64,000 bases of DNA from JBBDWR01 sp040902745 (GTDB lineage: Bacteria > Actinomycetota > UBA4738 > HRBIN12), in the NCBI GenBank assembly GCA_040902745.1, contig JBBDWR010000028.1, forward strand, positions 161,655 to 225,654, given 5' to 3'. Both the position numbers and the translations under genes were made by a program. This document shows positions 44,347-52,418 of this stretch, piece after piece. Numbering within the stretch: position 1 is the first letter of the stretch; every line of letters starts with the position of its first letter. Below the pieces are notes generated by a model. That model searched no databases. It had not been told where the DNA came from and saw only the letters and a program-made list of their open reading frames with translations.

Positions 44347-44375
44347 TTGCGCTCATCTCATGCTTTGGAGCGCAA
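44347..44375 (+). terminator. hairpin after the cyclase gene
   Basis: An 8-bp perfect stem TTGCGCTC (44347-44354) / GAGCGCAA (44368-44375) with a 13-nt loop lies 15 nt after the stop codon. No T-tract. A second small hairpin CGGGG-AAAG-CCCCG is at 44455-44468. Confidence 0.5.
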
Positions 44376-44559
44376 GGTGTCTTCTAGGCGCTTCGCGACG
44401 GTTGGTTCGATAGGTGACGTCGATCGCGGTCCCAGATATCTCGGTCTTCAGGCTCGGGGAAAGCCCCGCCGCATGTATCCCTCCCGGGGTCTCATCCGTC
44501 CATCGGTGTGAGTCCAGGGCCGAGGCAGGAGGCCGCGGCCACGATGGAGGGGGAACCGT

Positions 44560-44784
44560 ATGCAGCACAACATGGGGAAGGCCGACCGCGTGATCCGAGG
44601 GTTCGTCCTCGCACCGGCAGGAGTGATCGTGGCGGCGCTCGCAGGCTTCGGGACCGTGCTCGGCATCGTGGCGCTCATCGTGGCGGCCATCATGCTGGCG
44701 ACGGCTCTCGCCGGATGGTGCCCTCTCTACAGCCTGCTCGGCGTCTCGACCTGCCCGGCATCCACGGCGTCGGATCGGTCATAA
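44560..44784 (+). CDS. DUF2892-type small membrane protein
   Basis: 74 residues with two hydrophobic helices and the family end motif GWCPLYSLLGVSTCPA, as in the YgaP membrane part and rhodanese-associated small proteins. Function unknown. GGAGGGGGAA just upstream supports ATG 44560. Its stop is 12 nt before the sigma factor gene, so the two may be one transcript. Confidence 0.82.
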   Translation: MQHNMGKADRVIRGFVLAPAGVIVAALAGFGTVLGIVALIVAAIMLATALAGWCPLYSLLGVSTCPASTASDRS

Positions 44785-44796
44785 GCTCGGGGCATC

Positions 44797-45606
44797 GTGG
44801 AGATGCCGGGGACGGGTGCTGAGCGTGAGACCGAGGGCCTCGAGGCCGACCGCTTCGAGGTCCTCGTCCGCGAGCTCGCCCCTTCGATGTATCGCTTCGC
44901 GCTGTCCATCGTGCGAGACCCGCATGCCGCGGAGGACCTCGTGCAGGAGACCTTCGTTCGGGGGTTCGAGCAGCGGGCCCGTTTCCGAGGGGAGTCCTCA
45001 GAAGCCACGTGGCTCCGGCGCATCCTGCACAACCTCGCGGTCGACCGCGCCCGTCGCTCGAGCCATGAGGTGCTGGTCGACGAGGTCGAGGAGAAGTGGC
45101 GCGACGACGCCTACACGGTCGACGCCGCGGCCGTGGTCGAGCACGCCGAGACACGTGAGGACCTCGAGGACGGGCTCGTCAGGCTGCCGTTCATCTACCG
45201 GTCGGCCGTCGTGCTCCACGACATCGAGGGCTGGACGATGCGGGAGGTAGCCGAGACGATGGGGATCGATCTGCCCGCGGCCAAGCAGCGGCTTCGCAGG
45301 GGCCGCATGATGCTGGTCACGGCGCTCGCCGGAGCGACCGGACGGAGGGTCGTCCTGGAAGGTGTGCCGTTGCGGTGCTGGGATGCGCGGCGGCGCATCT
45401 CCGACTACCTCGATGACGAGCTTCCGGCGGACGAGCGCGCGGAGATCGAGCGCCACCTCGAGACCTGCCCGACGTGCCCGCCCCTCTACGCCTCGATCGT
45501 GGGGGTGCGCGTGCATCTGCCGGGGCTCCGCGACCCCGACAGCGTGATACCCCCGAGGCTCGCAGATCGACTCGAGCACCGGTTCGGCACACGACCGGCG
45601 CAATGA
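44797..45606 (+). CDS. ECF sigma factor fused to a zinc-binding anti-sigma (ZAS) domain
   Basis: 269 residues, about 80 longer than a plain ECF sigma. Sigma region 2 spans about 25-95 (RDPHAAEDLVQETFVRGF) and region 4 about 120-180 (LPFIYRSAVVLHDIEGWTMREVAETMG). Residues 190-250 add a zf-HC2 domain with C194 and H220-x3-C224-x2-C227, the ZAS signature normally found in a separate anti-sigma factor. I infer intramolecular control by redox or zinc. The promoter has TAAGCT 9 nt before GTG. The stop overlaps the next gene by 4 nt. Confidence 0.88.
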   Translation: MEMPGTGAERETEGLEADRFEVLVRELAPSMYRFALSIVRDPHAAEDLVQETFVRGFEQRARFRGESSEATWLRRILHNLAVDRARRSSHEVLVDEVEEKWRDDAYTVDAAAVVEHAETREDLEDGLVRLPFIYRSAVVLHDIEGWTMREVAETMGIDLPAAKQRLRRGRMMLVTALAGATGRRVVLEGVPLRCWDARRRISDYLDDELPADERAEIERHLETCPTCPPLYASIVGVRVHLPGLRDPDSVIPPRLADRLEHRFGTRPAQ

Positions 45607-46124
45607 GCGGTCCAAGCCCCGGGAGAAACCACACGGTAGTGGCGTGGTCGTTCGTCGCCGCCCAAGCGGCGCTCCTGATCGCGGTAGTGGCGACACCACG
45701 CGGCGACGACTGGGCTCATGCGCGGTGGCTGGACGCCGTCGCGTTCTGCGTCCTCGCGCTCGGCGTGGCGCTCGGGCTCTGGTCTGCCCTGCGGCTCGGG
45801 CGAGGGCTCACCCCCTCCCCCCTGCCCAACGGAGCGGTCGATCTCGTCACCAGGGGTCCGTACCGGTGGGTGCGACACCCGATGTACACGGCGGTGATGC
45901 TGATCGTGGCCGGTGTCACGATCCGGTCGGGCAGCGTCGTCGTGCTGGCCGAGGCGGTGGCCCTCGTGATCCTGTTCAATCTCAAGGCTCGGTGGGAAGA
46001 GCACCGTTTGGCCGAAGCCTTCCCCGGCTACCGAGACCACGAGGCGGTCACGGGCCGATTCCTCCCGGCGAGGGGTCACTATGCTGGGTCAAGACCTCTC
46101 GCCTCAAGAGGTTCCGACGAATAA
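45603..46124 (+). CDS. isoprenylcysteine carboxyl methyltransferase-family membrane protein
   Basis: 173 residues with about four hydrophobic helices. GPYRWVRHPMYTAVML and EEHRLAEAFPGYRDH are the SAM-binding motifs of the ICMT/PEMT family (as in NnrU-like and phosphatidylethanolamine methyltransferases). The bacterial substrate is unknown, commonly a lipid or quinone-related group. ATG 45603 overlaps the sigma gene, so it is probably a target or partner of that regulator. Confidence 0.85.
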   Translation: MSGPSPGRNHTVVAWSFVAAQAALLIAVVATPRGDDWAHARWLDAVAFCVLALGVALGLWSALRLGRGLTPSPLPNGAVDLVTRGPYRWVRHPMYTAVMLIVAGVTIRSGSVVVLAEAVALVILFNLKARWEEHRLAEAFPGYRDHEAVTGRFLPARGHYAGSRPLASRGSDE

Positions 46125-46269
46125 GGCAGCGAGCGGCCCTGGCTCTTCCCTCAGGTCGCTGAGATCACCCGGACCTGGCTCGCGGAACGCGTCGTGTACG
46201 AAGGCGACACGTTGCGGCTCACATAGGACTTTCTAAAGGATGACCCAGTGAATGGCTTGCAAGTACAGG

Positions 46270-46980
46270 CTAAATAAGCAGGGCCTCTAGTCGCTTCGCC
46301 ATCTTGGGTGAGGCACCCTCGTCCTCGTGCTTGAAGTAGCAGAAGACGTCGTTGCCGTCGGCGTTCGCCTTGCCGATGCGCTCGGCCCAGGTCCGTAGTT
46401 CCTCGTCGTCGTAGGAAGACTTGCGCAGCCGGAGGAAGCCGAAGGGCTCCCATGCGAGATCGTCCTCGCCCGGATCCTGCTCGTCGGTCTCGGCAACGCA
46501 CCACGCGACCCCTTGTTCCACCAAGAGCTCCCGCGCCGCGCGCCAGGACGGATGACGGAATTCCATCGCACAGCGCACGGTCGGCGGCAGGTAACCGACG
46601 AACCGTTCGATCAGTTGCCGGTCGTATTCGAGACTCGGCGGGCACTGGAACAACACGCACCCGAGCCGAACGCCGAGCTTGCCGGCGATCTCGAGGAACG
46701 TGCGGACGTCGTCGTCGGTATCCGCGAGCTTACGGAAGTGGGTGATGCGCTGGTGCGCCTTCAACGTGAACCGGAACGTCTCCGGGGTCTGCTCGATCCA
46801 GTTCGCGATCGTCTTGTCGGAGGGGAACCGGCGGAACGTGTAGTTGATCTCCACCGAGTTCAGCTGGGTCGCGTAGTGGGCGAGCATCTCCCGATTCTTG
46901 AGGCCTTCCGGATAGAAGACGCCGTGCTTCCATTCGTCATAGCTGTACCCGGAGGTGCCGAGATAGAGCGCGCCGGACAT
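46270..46980 (-). CDS. DUF72-family protein
   Basis: 236-residue TIM-barrel protein (YecE-like). It starts LYLGTSGYSYDEWKHGVFYPEGL and has the conserved EINYTFRRFPS and MEFRHPSW motifs. Function is unknown in any organism. It might belong with nearby repair proteins, but evidence is absent. The stop side faces a 145-bp gap. ATG 46980 has CATCAT 6 nt upstream. Confidence 0.88.
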   Translation of the reverse strand: MSGALYLGTSGYSYDEWKHGVFYPEGLKNREMLAHYATQLNSVEINYTFRRFPSDKTIANWIEQTPETFRFTLKAHQRITHFRKLADTDDDVRTFLEIAGKLGVRLGCVLFQCPPSLEYDRQLIERFVGYLPPTVRCAMEFRHPSWRAARELLVEQGVAWCVAETDEQDPGEDDLAWEPFGFLRLRKSSYDDEELRTWAERIGKANADGNDVFCYFKHEDEGASPKMAKRLEALLI

Positions 46981-46994
46981 GACAGCATGATGCC

Positions 46995-47666
46995 ATGCCG
47001 ACGCCCGAGCAGCGGATACAGATCGAGACCGAGCGCGGAGGGGTCACAGGGGCGCTCGCCGTTCCCCGTGGCGCCACGGCGATGCTCGTGATCGCCCACG
47101 GGGCCGGAGGAACGCTGGACGCGCCGTTCCTCGTGGGGCTCACGCGGGCGATGAACACCGAGCGCATCGCCACCCTGCGGTTCAACTTCCTCTACAGCGA
47201 GGCGGGACGCCGCGCGCCGGACCCCGAGCTGAGGCTTCGCGAGGCCTGGCGCGGAGCGTTCGCGGTTGCTCGCAAGCGGGCGAAGGAGCGCCCCGTGTTC
47301 GTCGGTGGCAAGTCGCTGGGAGGACGCATCGCCTCGATGTGCGTCGCAGACGGAGAGCTGGACGCGACCGGACTCGTCTTCCTCGGATATCCGCTGCATC
47401 CGCCGGGCAAGCCGGAGAAGATCCGCGACGCGCACCTGTACGACGTGAAGGCACCGATGCTGTTCCTGCAGGGAACGTCCGATCCCTTCGCAAAGCCGGA
47501 TCGGTTGCGCCCGGTGATCGCCAAGCTGAAGAAGCGGGCGACCTTAGTGCCGATCGAGGGAGGCGATCACTCCTTCCGCGTCAAAGGGGCAAAGCGTGAC
47601 GACCGAGAGATCGGTGCGTCGCTCGCGCCCGACACGGTCGCGTTCATCCGCAAGGTCGGCGGCTGA
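46995..47666 (+). CDS. alpha/beta hydrolase (TEX30/KANL3-like)
   Basis: 223 residues. A compact alpha/beta hydrolase with AHGAGG, the nucleophile elbow GGKSLGGR, and a catalytic triad end in GTSDPFA and GGDHSF. Unlike lipases it has no large lid. Substrate unknown. It starts 14 bp from the divergent DUF72 start; its stop TGATG overlaps the next start. Confidence 0.85.
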   Translation: MPTPEQRIQIETERGGVTGALAVPRGATAMLVIAHGAGGTLDAPFLVGLTRAMNTERIATLRFNFLYSEAGRRAPDPELRLREAWRGAFAVARKRAKERPVFVGGKSLGGRIASMCVADGELDATGLVFLGYPLHPPGKPEKIRDAHLYDVKAPMLFLQGTSDPFAKPDRLRPVIAKLKKRATLVPIEGGDHSFRVKGAKRDDREIGASLAPDTVAFIRKVGG

Positions 47667-47935
47667 TGCCTCGGCGCAATCGTCGCGATCGCGGCCTCGA
47701 CGTGGCGCCGCAGCCACCCGTGCGCCGATCGGACGCGCCGACGTGGGCAACCGCTCCCGGGTTCGATGTCCGTCAAGTGCAGGGCGACAAGCCGTACCGA
47801 TGTCCGGGCTGCGACCACGAGATCCGCATCGGCCTCTGGCATCTGGTCGTGGTCCCGCAGGACGATCCGGACGCCCGCCGCCATTGGCACACGGAGTGCT
47901 GGCGCCGGGAATTGCGGCGTCTCGGCCTGGTCTGA
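47666..47935 (+). CDS. small zinc-binding protein
   Basis: 89 residues: a basic N-terminus, then one ribbon with CPGC (about residues 46-49) and HWHTEC (about 73-78) as likely ligands. Similar short proteins are common in actinobacteria, unnamed. Coupled to the hydrolase by TGATG. Confidence 0.72.
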   Translation: MPRRNRRDRGLDVAPQPPVRRSDAPTWATAPGFDVRQVQGDKPYRCPGCDHEIRIGLWHLVVVPQDDPDARRHWHTECWRRELRRLGLV

Positions 47936-48001
47936 GCACCGGGTGGGGAGCCCGGCCGGCCGACATCCCGTCCCCTCCCCGGCCGCGTCGGGAGCCGGGG
48001 G

Positions 48002-48007
48002 TAGCAT
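48002..48007 (+). promoter_or_regulatory. -10 box TAGCAT, leaderless type
   Basis: TAGCAT ends 7 nt before GTG 48015. Confidence 0.5.
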
Positions 48008-48014
48008 CGCCGTC

Positions 48015-48191
48015 GTGGAGGCGATCGTGAACACCGAGGCTGGCGCAGACGGGCGCACGTCGCCCCCGAGCTGCCGGCCGGTGGAATCCAAGCGGCTTCC
48101 CTGCGATGCCTGCGGCCACCCGATGGAACCCGAGCACGCTCACTACCGCTGCCCCAGCTGCGGCTACATCCAGCCCTGCTGCGGGTGGTAG
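48015..48191 (+). CDS. 58-residue zinc-ribbon protein
   Basis: Very small gene. The protein ends with CDACGHPMEPEHAHYRCPSC followed by GYIQPCCGW, one zinc ribbon (CxxC...CxxC) plus a CC pair. It is supported by a TAGCAT box 7 nt upstream. Nothing else marks its function. The next gene starts 2 nt after its stop. Confidence 0.6.
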   Translation: MEAIVNTEAGADGRTSPPSCRPVESKRLPCDACGHPMEPEHAHYRCPSCGYIQPCCGW

Positions 48192-48193
48192 CG

Positions 48194-48610
48194 ATGGCGA
48201 CCGCACAGGCCCACGCGACGATGTGGGAGCAGCGAAGCGGCAGCTGGGCCGCGCTGTTGGATGCACCCATGGTGGAGGTCCAAGGGCCCACCCGTGAGGC
48301 GTGCATGCGGGAGCTCCGCAGCGCCGCCGGCGACGAGGCCACGCTCACGGTGGAGGTGATCCCTCCGCTGGCCGGGGTCGCGGAGGCGGCCGCGATCCTC
48401 GGCTGGGACAAGCGGCGGGTGATCACGTATCTGAACCGGGGTTCGTTCCCCCAGCCTCTGATCGCGCTCGCCTCCGGCAGGATCTGGCTGCGCGAGGACG
48501 TCGAATCGTTCGCCGCCGCGTGGCGCGAGAAGCAGGCTCGGCGCAGCGGCGAACCGGATCCTGTGGATGCCTCCGTTCGGAATCATCCGGCGGGGCGCGG
48601 TCGCCGGTGA
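48194..48610 (+). CDS. HTH protein with HicB-like N-terminal domain
   Basis: 138 residues. Residues about 8-55 (SGSWAALLDAPMVEVQGPTR) resemble the HicB/UPF0150 fold. Residues about 60-118 are an AlpA/MerR-like winged helix (GVAEAAAILGWDKRRVITYL and GRIWLREDVESFA). No HicA toxin gene is adjacent. Probably a DNA-binding regulator. ATG 48194 is 2 nt after the zinc-ribbon stop; its own stop overlaps the next gene by 4 nt. Confidence 0.72.
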   Translation: MATAQAHATMWEQRSGSWAALLDAPMVEVQGPTREACMRELRSAAGDEATLTVEVIPPLAGVAEAAAILGWDKRRVITYLNRGSFPQPLIALASGRIWLREDVESFAAAWREKQARRSGEPDPVDASVRNHPAGRGRR

Positions 48611-49290
48611 GCGATCCCCGCCTGCTGTTCTTGATCCGGCACGGCCGATCCGACTTCGAATCGAACGACCTCATCGACGTCGGGCGCGGGCCGCAGTGGG
48701 ATCCGCCGCTGTCCGAGCAAGGACGGGAGCAGGCCCGGCTCCTCGCGCGTCGATTGCTGCTGATGAAGCCTCCTCCGGCTGCGCTCTACTGCTCGGTGAT
48801 GCGCCGAGCACGCGAAACGATCACTCCGTTCGCGGAGATGTCCGATTCACCGGTGACCTATCGCGACGACCTTGCGGAAGCGCACGTGGGGGACTGGGAG
48901 AACCGCTCCTTCGAAAAGATCCTCGCGAGCGACGCGAGCCTCCTACATGCGTTCCGCACGGAGAACGCGATGTGGAACGAGGCACCGGGTGCGGAGCCGA
49001 TCGACGCGCTCCGCGAACGGGTGACGAGCGCGATCGGAGAGATCCTCGAGCGACACACCCAGGGGAACGTGGCCGTGATCTGCCACGGCGGCGTTATCAA
49101 TGCCTACTTGGCGCCGCTGCTCGGTGTCGCCGATCAGGTGATGTTCTTCCTCCCCGAAAACACCTCGGTGAACACCCTCGCCCTCGACGGCCCCGCGCTC
49201 GCGGTGCGGTTCCTGAACGATGTGCGCCACCTCACCGAACCGCACCTCTACGACGATCCGACCCAGGGATTGCCTCAGGATGCATCTTGA
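48607..49290 (+). CDS. histidine phosphatase-family protein
   Basis: 227 residues of the phosphoglycerate-mutase-like superfamily. The phosphohistidine motif is FLIRHGRSDF and the second catalytic His is in VICHGGVINAYLA. Two further conserved residues sit in YCSVMRRARET and AEAHVGDWE. Could be a phosphatase of a sugar phosphate or nucleotide; no substrate prediction. GTG 48607 overlaps the HTH gene stop. Confidence 0.88.
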   Translation: MSDPRLLFLIRHGRSDFESNDLIDVGRGPQWDPPLSEQGREQARLLARRLLLMKPPPAALYCSVMRRARETITPFAEMSDSPVTYRDDLAEAHVGDWENRSFEKILASDASLLHAFRTENAMWNEAPGAEPIDALRERVTSAIGEILERHTQGNVAVICHGGVINAYLAPLLGVADQVMFFLPENTSVNTLALDGPALAVRFLNDVRHLTEPHLYDDPTQGLPQDAS

Positions 49291-49435
49291 TGCTGCCGTG
49301 CCTTCCGAGCACCTCAACAGTTGATAGAAATGAACAGTAAGTATCAGAAAGCTCAGACGTCCGTCCTCAAGGGGCTTGTTATGCTCCGGCGTTCCGGTCG
49401 GTGAAGGTCCGGACGGCACTCAGAAAGGAGCAGCC

Positions 49436-49819
49436 GTGGCGGTGAAGTTCCTGTCCGAAGCATGGGCGGCAGAACTCCAGGAGCGCCTCAACGGCGATCC
49501 GGCGTTCGGGAAGGCCGTCGCGGGACAAACGGTCGCCATCCAGCAGGCGATCGCCACCGGCGATGGCCCAGTGGACTACTGGCTCAAAGTGGCGGATGGC
49601 GTTGTCTCACTCGGTGTGGGATCGATCGACGATGCGGACGCGACCATCGAGCAGGACTACGCAACCGCGGTTGGGCTCGCGCGGCGAGAGGTCAGCCCGG
49701 TCGCCGCGTTCATGACCGGCAAGATCAAGGTCGAAGGCAACCTCGGGACGCTGATGGCGCTGCAATCGGCGCTCGGACTGCTCGCGGATCACATGTCCGC
49801 GATGGACATCGAGTACTAG
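49436..49819 (+). CDS. SCP2 sterol-carrier-like protein
   Basis: 127 residues with the SCP2 fold: FLSEAWAAELQERLNGD at the start and FMTGKIKVEGNLGTLMALQSAL at the lipid-tunnel end. It carries hydrophobic ligands or acyl groups. AGAAAGGAG about 5 nt upstream fixes GTG 49436. A TATGCT box lies at 49379-49384. Confidence 0.87.
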   Translation: MAVKFLSEAWAAELQERLNGDPAFGKAVAGQTVAIQQAIATGDGPVDYWLKVADGVVSLGVGSIDDADATIEQDYATAVGLARREVSPVAAFMTGKIKVEGNLGTLMALQSALGLLADHMSAMDIEY

Positions 49820-49829
49820 CGCGTCGCGA

Positions 49830-50291
49830 TCACGGCGGCGGCGTTCCCTCCCGCTCCGGGCGAGCGTGGAGCACGATGAAGGTCGCACTCGCCCTGGCGA
49901 GCAACCGATCCGAGTCGTCGAGCACGTCGGCCTCCGCGTACCCCATCTGTCGCCCAGCCTTGATCGCCCGCCCGATCGCCCGCACTGTCCCGGGCCTGCC
50001 GGGCGACAGGTAGGTCACCTGCAGCGACCCGGTGACGTGTGTCGAGCCGGGCTCGTGGCGGGTTCGCACGGCCAGCCCCATCGCGGTGTCCGCGATCGTC
50101 GCGACGATGCCTCCATGCAGGGTGCCGAGCAGGTTCAGGTGGTGCTCCTCGGCCTGCAGGGCGATCTCGACTTCACCGTCCCCGACCCGGATCAGGCTGA
50201 TACCCGCCCACTGATGGAAATGCGACCGTGCCATCCGGTCGTGTACCTCCCGGATCGCGGTCTCCAAGCGAGAGCGTGCCGCTGCGTCCAT
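49830..50291 (-). CDS. hotdog-fold acyl-CoA thioesterase (PaaI-like)
   Basis: 153 residues, single hotdog domain. The active segment HLNLLGTLHGGIVATIADTAMG is the PaaI/4-hydroxybenzoyl-CoA thioesterase signature with the Asp in IADTAMG. Likely hydrolyses aryl- or acyl-CoA. ATG 50291; the C-terminus faces the SCP2 stop 10 bp away. Confidence 0.87.
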   Translation of the reverse strand: MDAAARSRLETAIREVHDRMARSHFHQWAGISLIRVGDGEVEIALQAEEHHLNLLGTLHGGIVATIADTAMGLAVRTRHEPGSTHVTGSLQVTYLSPGRPGTVRAIGRAIKAGRQMGYAEADVLDDSDRLLARASATFIVLHARPEREGTPPP

Positions 50292-50354
50292 CGGCGCGTA
50301 GTCTCGCACGGCCGCTGGATGAACGGCCGCGGCGGAGGATGCGGGCGGAACGTG

Positions 50355-51536
50355 ATGCACCCAGGAGCAGCGCAATCGCGCACGGGTCGCTCTGCGACCG
50401 TCGTCGGCCTCTGTGCATGCGTCGCAGCGCTGATGCTTGCCGCCGCGTGTACCGCCGATCCTGGCGCGGAACCCGAGCCGATCGGGCCGACGCCGGCGAG
50501 CGAGCTGACGGTCGCGCTCGTACTCGCACCAGCGATCGAGGAAGGCGCGGGCGATTTCGGAGCCGTCGCCGGACTCGAGCGGGCGATCGATGCAGGGGTC
50601 GTTGCCCAGACCGACACGAAGGTCTTCGAACCCAACGCTCAGGGGACAGACCGCCGGGCGATGGTGCGCTCGGCCGCCGACGAGGGGTTCGACCTTGTGA
50701 TCGCGATCGGGGCTGCGTATACGCACGCGGTCGACGAGGTCGCACGCGACCATCGTCGCCAACTCTTCGCGATCGTCGGAGGTGGGGCCCAGCCAGGCAG
50801 GAACGTCGCGGACATGACCTTCCGCCGCAACGACGCGGGATTCCTCGCGGGTGCCGCGGCCGCGATGAAATCGAAGTCCGGGCTCGTGGGATTCGTCGGC
50901 GGCCAGTCGGGCACCGGATTGATCGAAGCGTCGCAGGCGGGCTTCGAAGCCGGTGCTCGTGAGGTCGACTCGGACGTCGGCATCCTGGTCGCCTATGTGG
51001 GCGAGGATCCGACGGCCTTCGCGGATCCCGGCGCCGCACAGGCGCTGGCCGCGACGATGTACGCGAACGGCGCGGATGTGATCGCACACGACGCGGGCGC
51101 GTCCGGTGCGGGTGTCTTCGCGGCCGCCGCGGACACGGCCAAGCTGGCGATCGGTGCGGACGTCGACGAGACCCTGTTGGTACCACCCGAGGAGCAGGAG
51201 GCGATCCTCACTTCGGCCGTCGATCGGATCGATGTGGTGGTCGAAGACACGATCCGCGCGGCCGCGGAGGGGACGTTCGTGGACGGGTCGCACTCCTTCG
51301 GCCTCGCGCAGGGTGGTGTGGACTACGCGGTCAACGCGGTGAACGACACACCCAGGCTCCTGTCCGAGGCGATGCAGCTGCGCCTGGACGAGGTGCTGTC
51401 GAGGGTCGCGAGCGGGGAGATCGTCGTGCCGACCGAGCCCGAACTCGAACCCGAACTTCCGGCCGAACCGACGAGCCCGCCTCCGACGTCGACGCCGCCG
51501 ACCACGACACCGCCGACCGGTTCCGCTTCGGTTTGA
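50355..51536 (+). CDS. BMP-family (PnrA-like) substrate-binding lipoprotein
   Basis: 393 residues. A signal peptide ends in lipobox LAAAC, giving a lipid-modified cysteine. The mature domain (about residues 40-350) matches the basic-membrane-protein/PnrA family, periplasmic-type receptors for nucleosides in ABC import (GLVGFVGGQSGTGLIEASQAGF and VDYAVNAVNDTP). The C-terminus is a Pro/Thr-rich tail. No permease or ATPase genes adjoin, so it may serve a transporter elsewhere. ATG 50355 chosen just before the signal peptide. Confidence 0.82.
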   Translation: MHPGAAQSRTGRSATVVGLCACVAALMLAAACTADPGAEPEPIGPTPASELTVALVLAPAIEEGAGDFGAVAGLERAIDAGVVAQTDTKVFEPNAQGTDRRAMVRSAADEGFDLVIAIGAAYTHAVDEVARDHRRQLFAIVGGGAQPGRNVADMTFRRNDAGFLAGAAAAMKSKSGLVGFVGGQSGTGLIEASQAGFEAGAREVDSDVGILVAYVGEDPTAFADPGAAQALAATMYANGADVIAHDAGASGAGVFAAAADTAKLAIGADVDETLLVPPEEQEAILTSAVDRIDVVVEDTIRAAAEGTFVDGSHSFGLAQGGVDYAVNAVNDTPRLLSEAMQLRLDEVLSRVASGEIVVPTEPELEPELPAEPTSPPPTSTPPTTTPPTGSASV

Positions 51537-51548
51537 GGGTCGATCCGC

Positions 51549-52172
51549 TCAGCTCGAGGTGCCGAACAGGCGGTCGCCGAAGTCACCGAGTCCAGGCACG
51601 ATGAACCCGGAGTCATCGAGCCGCTCGTCGACCGCGGCCGCGACGATGGGGACGTCCGGATGGTCGCCCTCCATCCGCGCGATGCCTTCGGGCGCAGCGA
51701 CGACGCACACGAATCGGATGTCCGATGCTCCCGCGCGCTTGACAGCGGCGCAGGCCGCCGAGCCCGACCCCCCGGTCGCCAGCATGGGATCGAGCACAAG
51801 CACCTGACGCTCTTCGAGGGGCGGGAACTTCGCGTAGTACTCGCGGGGTTCCAGCGTCAGCTCGTCGCGTTCCAACCCGACGGGACCGACGTCCGCGTTC
51901 GGGAACAGATCGAGGACCGCCGGCAACATCCCGAGTCCCGCCCGTAGCACCGGGACGGCCACGATGCCGCTCCAGAGCTTTGCCCCCGTGGTCGGAGCCA
52001 TCGGCGTGCGCACCTCGACCTGAGCGACGGGAAGATCGCGCGTGGCCTCGAGCACCAGCACGACGGCGAGCCGTCGCGACAGCTCGCGGAAGTCGGCAGG
52101 CGACGTCCCTCGGGCGCGCAGGCGCGTGAGCAGATCGGCCGCAAGAGGGTGATCCAGGAGCGTGGGAGGCAC
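51549..52172 (-). CDS. upp: uracil phosphoribosyltransferase
   Basis: Salvages uracil with PRPP to give UMP. The PRPP loop is LDPMLATGGSGSAA. LRAGLGM (PRPP-site) and CVVAAPEGIARM sit in order. The C-terminus GDFGDRLFGT is the uracil-binding end. 207 residues. GTG 52172 is set by TAGGAT 6 nt upstream. Its 5' region faces the aroF leader. Confidence 0.95.
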   Translation of the reverse strand: MPPTLLDHPLAADLLTRLRARGTSPADFRELSRRLAVVLVLEATRDLPVAQVEVRTPMAPTTGAKLWSGIVAVPVLRAGLGMLPAVLDLFPNADVGPVGLERDELTLEPREYYAKFPPLEERQVLVLDPMLATGGSGSAACAAVKRAGASDIRFVCVVAAPEGIARMEGDHPDVPIVAAAVDERLDDSGFIVPGLGDFGDRLFGTSS

Positions 52173-52178
52173 CTGCGC

Positions 52179-52184
52179 ATCCTA
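52179..52184 (-). promoter_or_regulatory. -10 box TAGGAT of upp, leaderless type
   Basis: On the minus strand TAGGAT ends 6 nt before GTG 52172. Confidence 0.55.
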
Positions 52185-52268
52185 GGGTACGGACGGACTC
52201 GGGGTGGCAGCGACGACGAAAGTTCTCCCCGCCGAAGCCGCGCCGACACGGGATCGTCACGGGGCAGG

Positions 52269-52297
52269 TTGCCATCGGCCCTGCTCCCGCGCACAAT
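52269..52297 (+). promoter_or_regulatory. promoter of the aro leader
   Basis: TTGCCA (52269-52274) is 5/6 to the -35 consensus, with an optimal 17-nt spacer and CACAAT (52292-52297) as -10. The transcript would start at or near the leader ATG at 52306, 8 nt beyond the box. Confidence 0.7.
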
Positions 52298-52305
52298 GAG
52301 AGGCG

Positions 52306-52362
52306 ATGCCAGGCACCCACCGCTACTTCTGGTTTAGCTACTTCGGGCCCAGCCCGGGGTAG
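52306..52362 (+). CDS. aromatic-rich attenuator leader peptide of the DAHP synthase gene
   Basis: An 18-codon ORF, MPGTHRYFWFSYFGPSPG and TAG. Six of seven consecutive residues (7-13) are Tyr, Phe or Trp, against almost no such runs elsewhere. It starts 8 nt from a -10 box, so it is itself leaderless. Stalling of the ribosome on these codons would expose the antiterminator arm 52352-52360. It fits the pheA and trp leader peptide class. Its translation is inferred, not shown. Confidence 0.8.
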   Translation: MPGTHRYFWFSYFGPSPG

Positions 52363-52398
52363 GCGCCTGCCGCATCGCGTTCGCAGGGGACCCCGGGC
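52352..52398 (+). promoter_or_regulatory. antiterminator pairing
   Basis: GCCCGGGGT (52352-52360) pairs perfectly with ACCCCGGGC (52390-52398), 9 bp. The left arm includes the last leader codons and the first base of its stop codon, so a ribosome at the stop blocks it and one stalled at the aromatic codons leaves it free. Confidence 0.7.
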
Positions 52399-52418
52399 CG
52401 ACGAAGACCCGGGGTTTT
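52390..52418 (+). terminator. intrinsic terminator of the aro attenuator
   Basis: ACCCCGGG (52390-52397) and CCCGGGGT (52408-52415) form a perfect 8-bp stem with a 10-nt loop, followed by TTTT (52415-52418). It shares its left arm with the antiterminator, so the two folds are mutually exclusive. aroF begins 41 nt downstream. Confidence 0.8.

Noticed and set aside
48194..48610. HicB antitoxin of a toxin-antitoxin pair
   Set aside because: The N-terminal fold is only loosely HicB-like and no HicA-type gene lies next to it.
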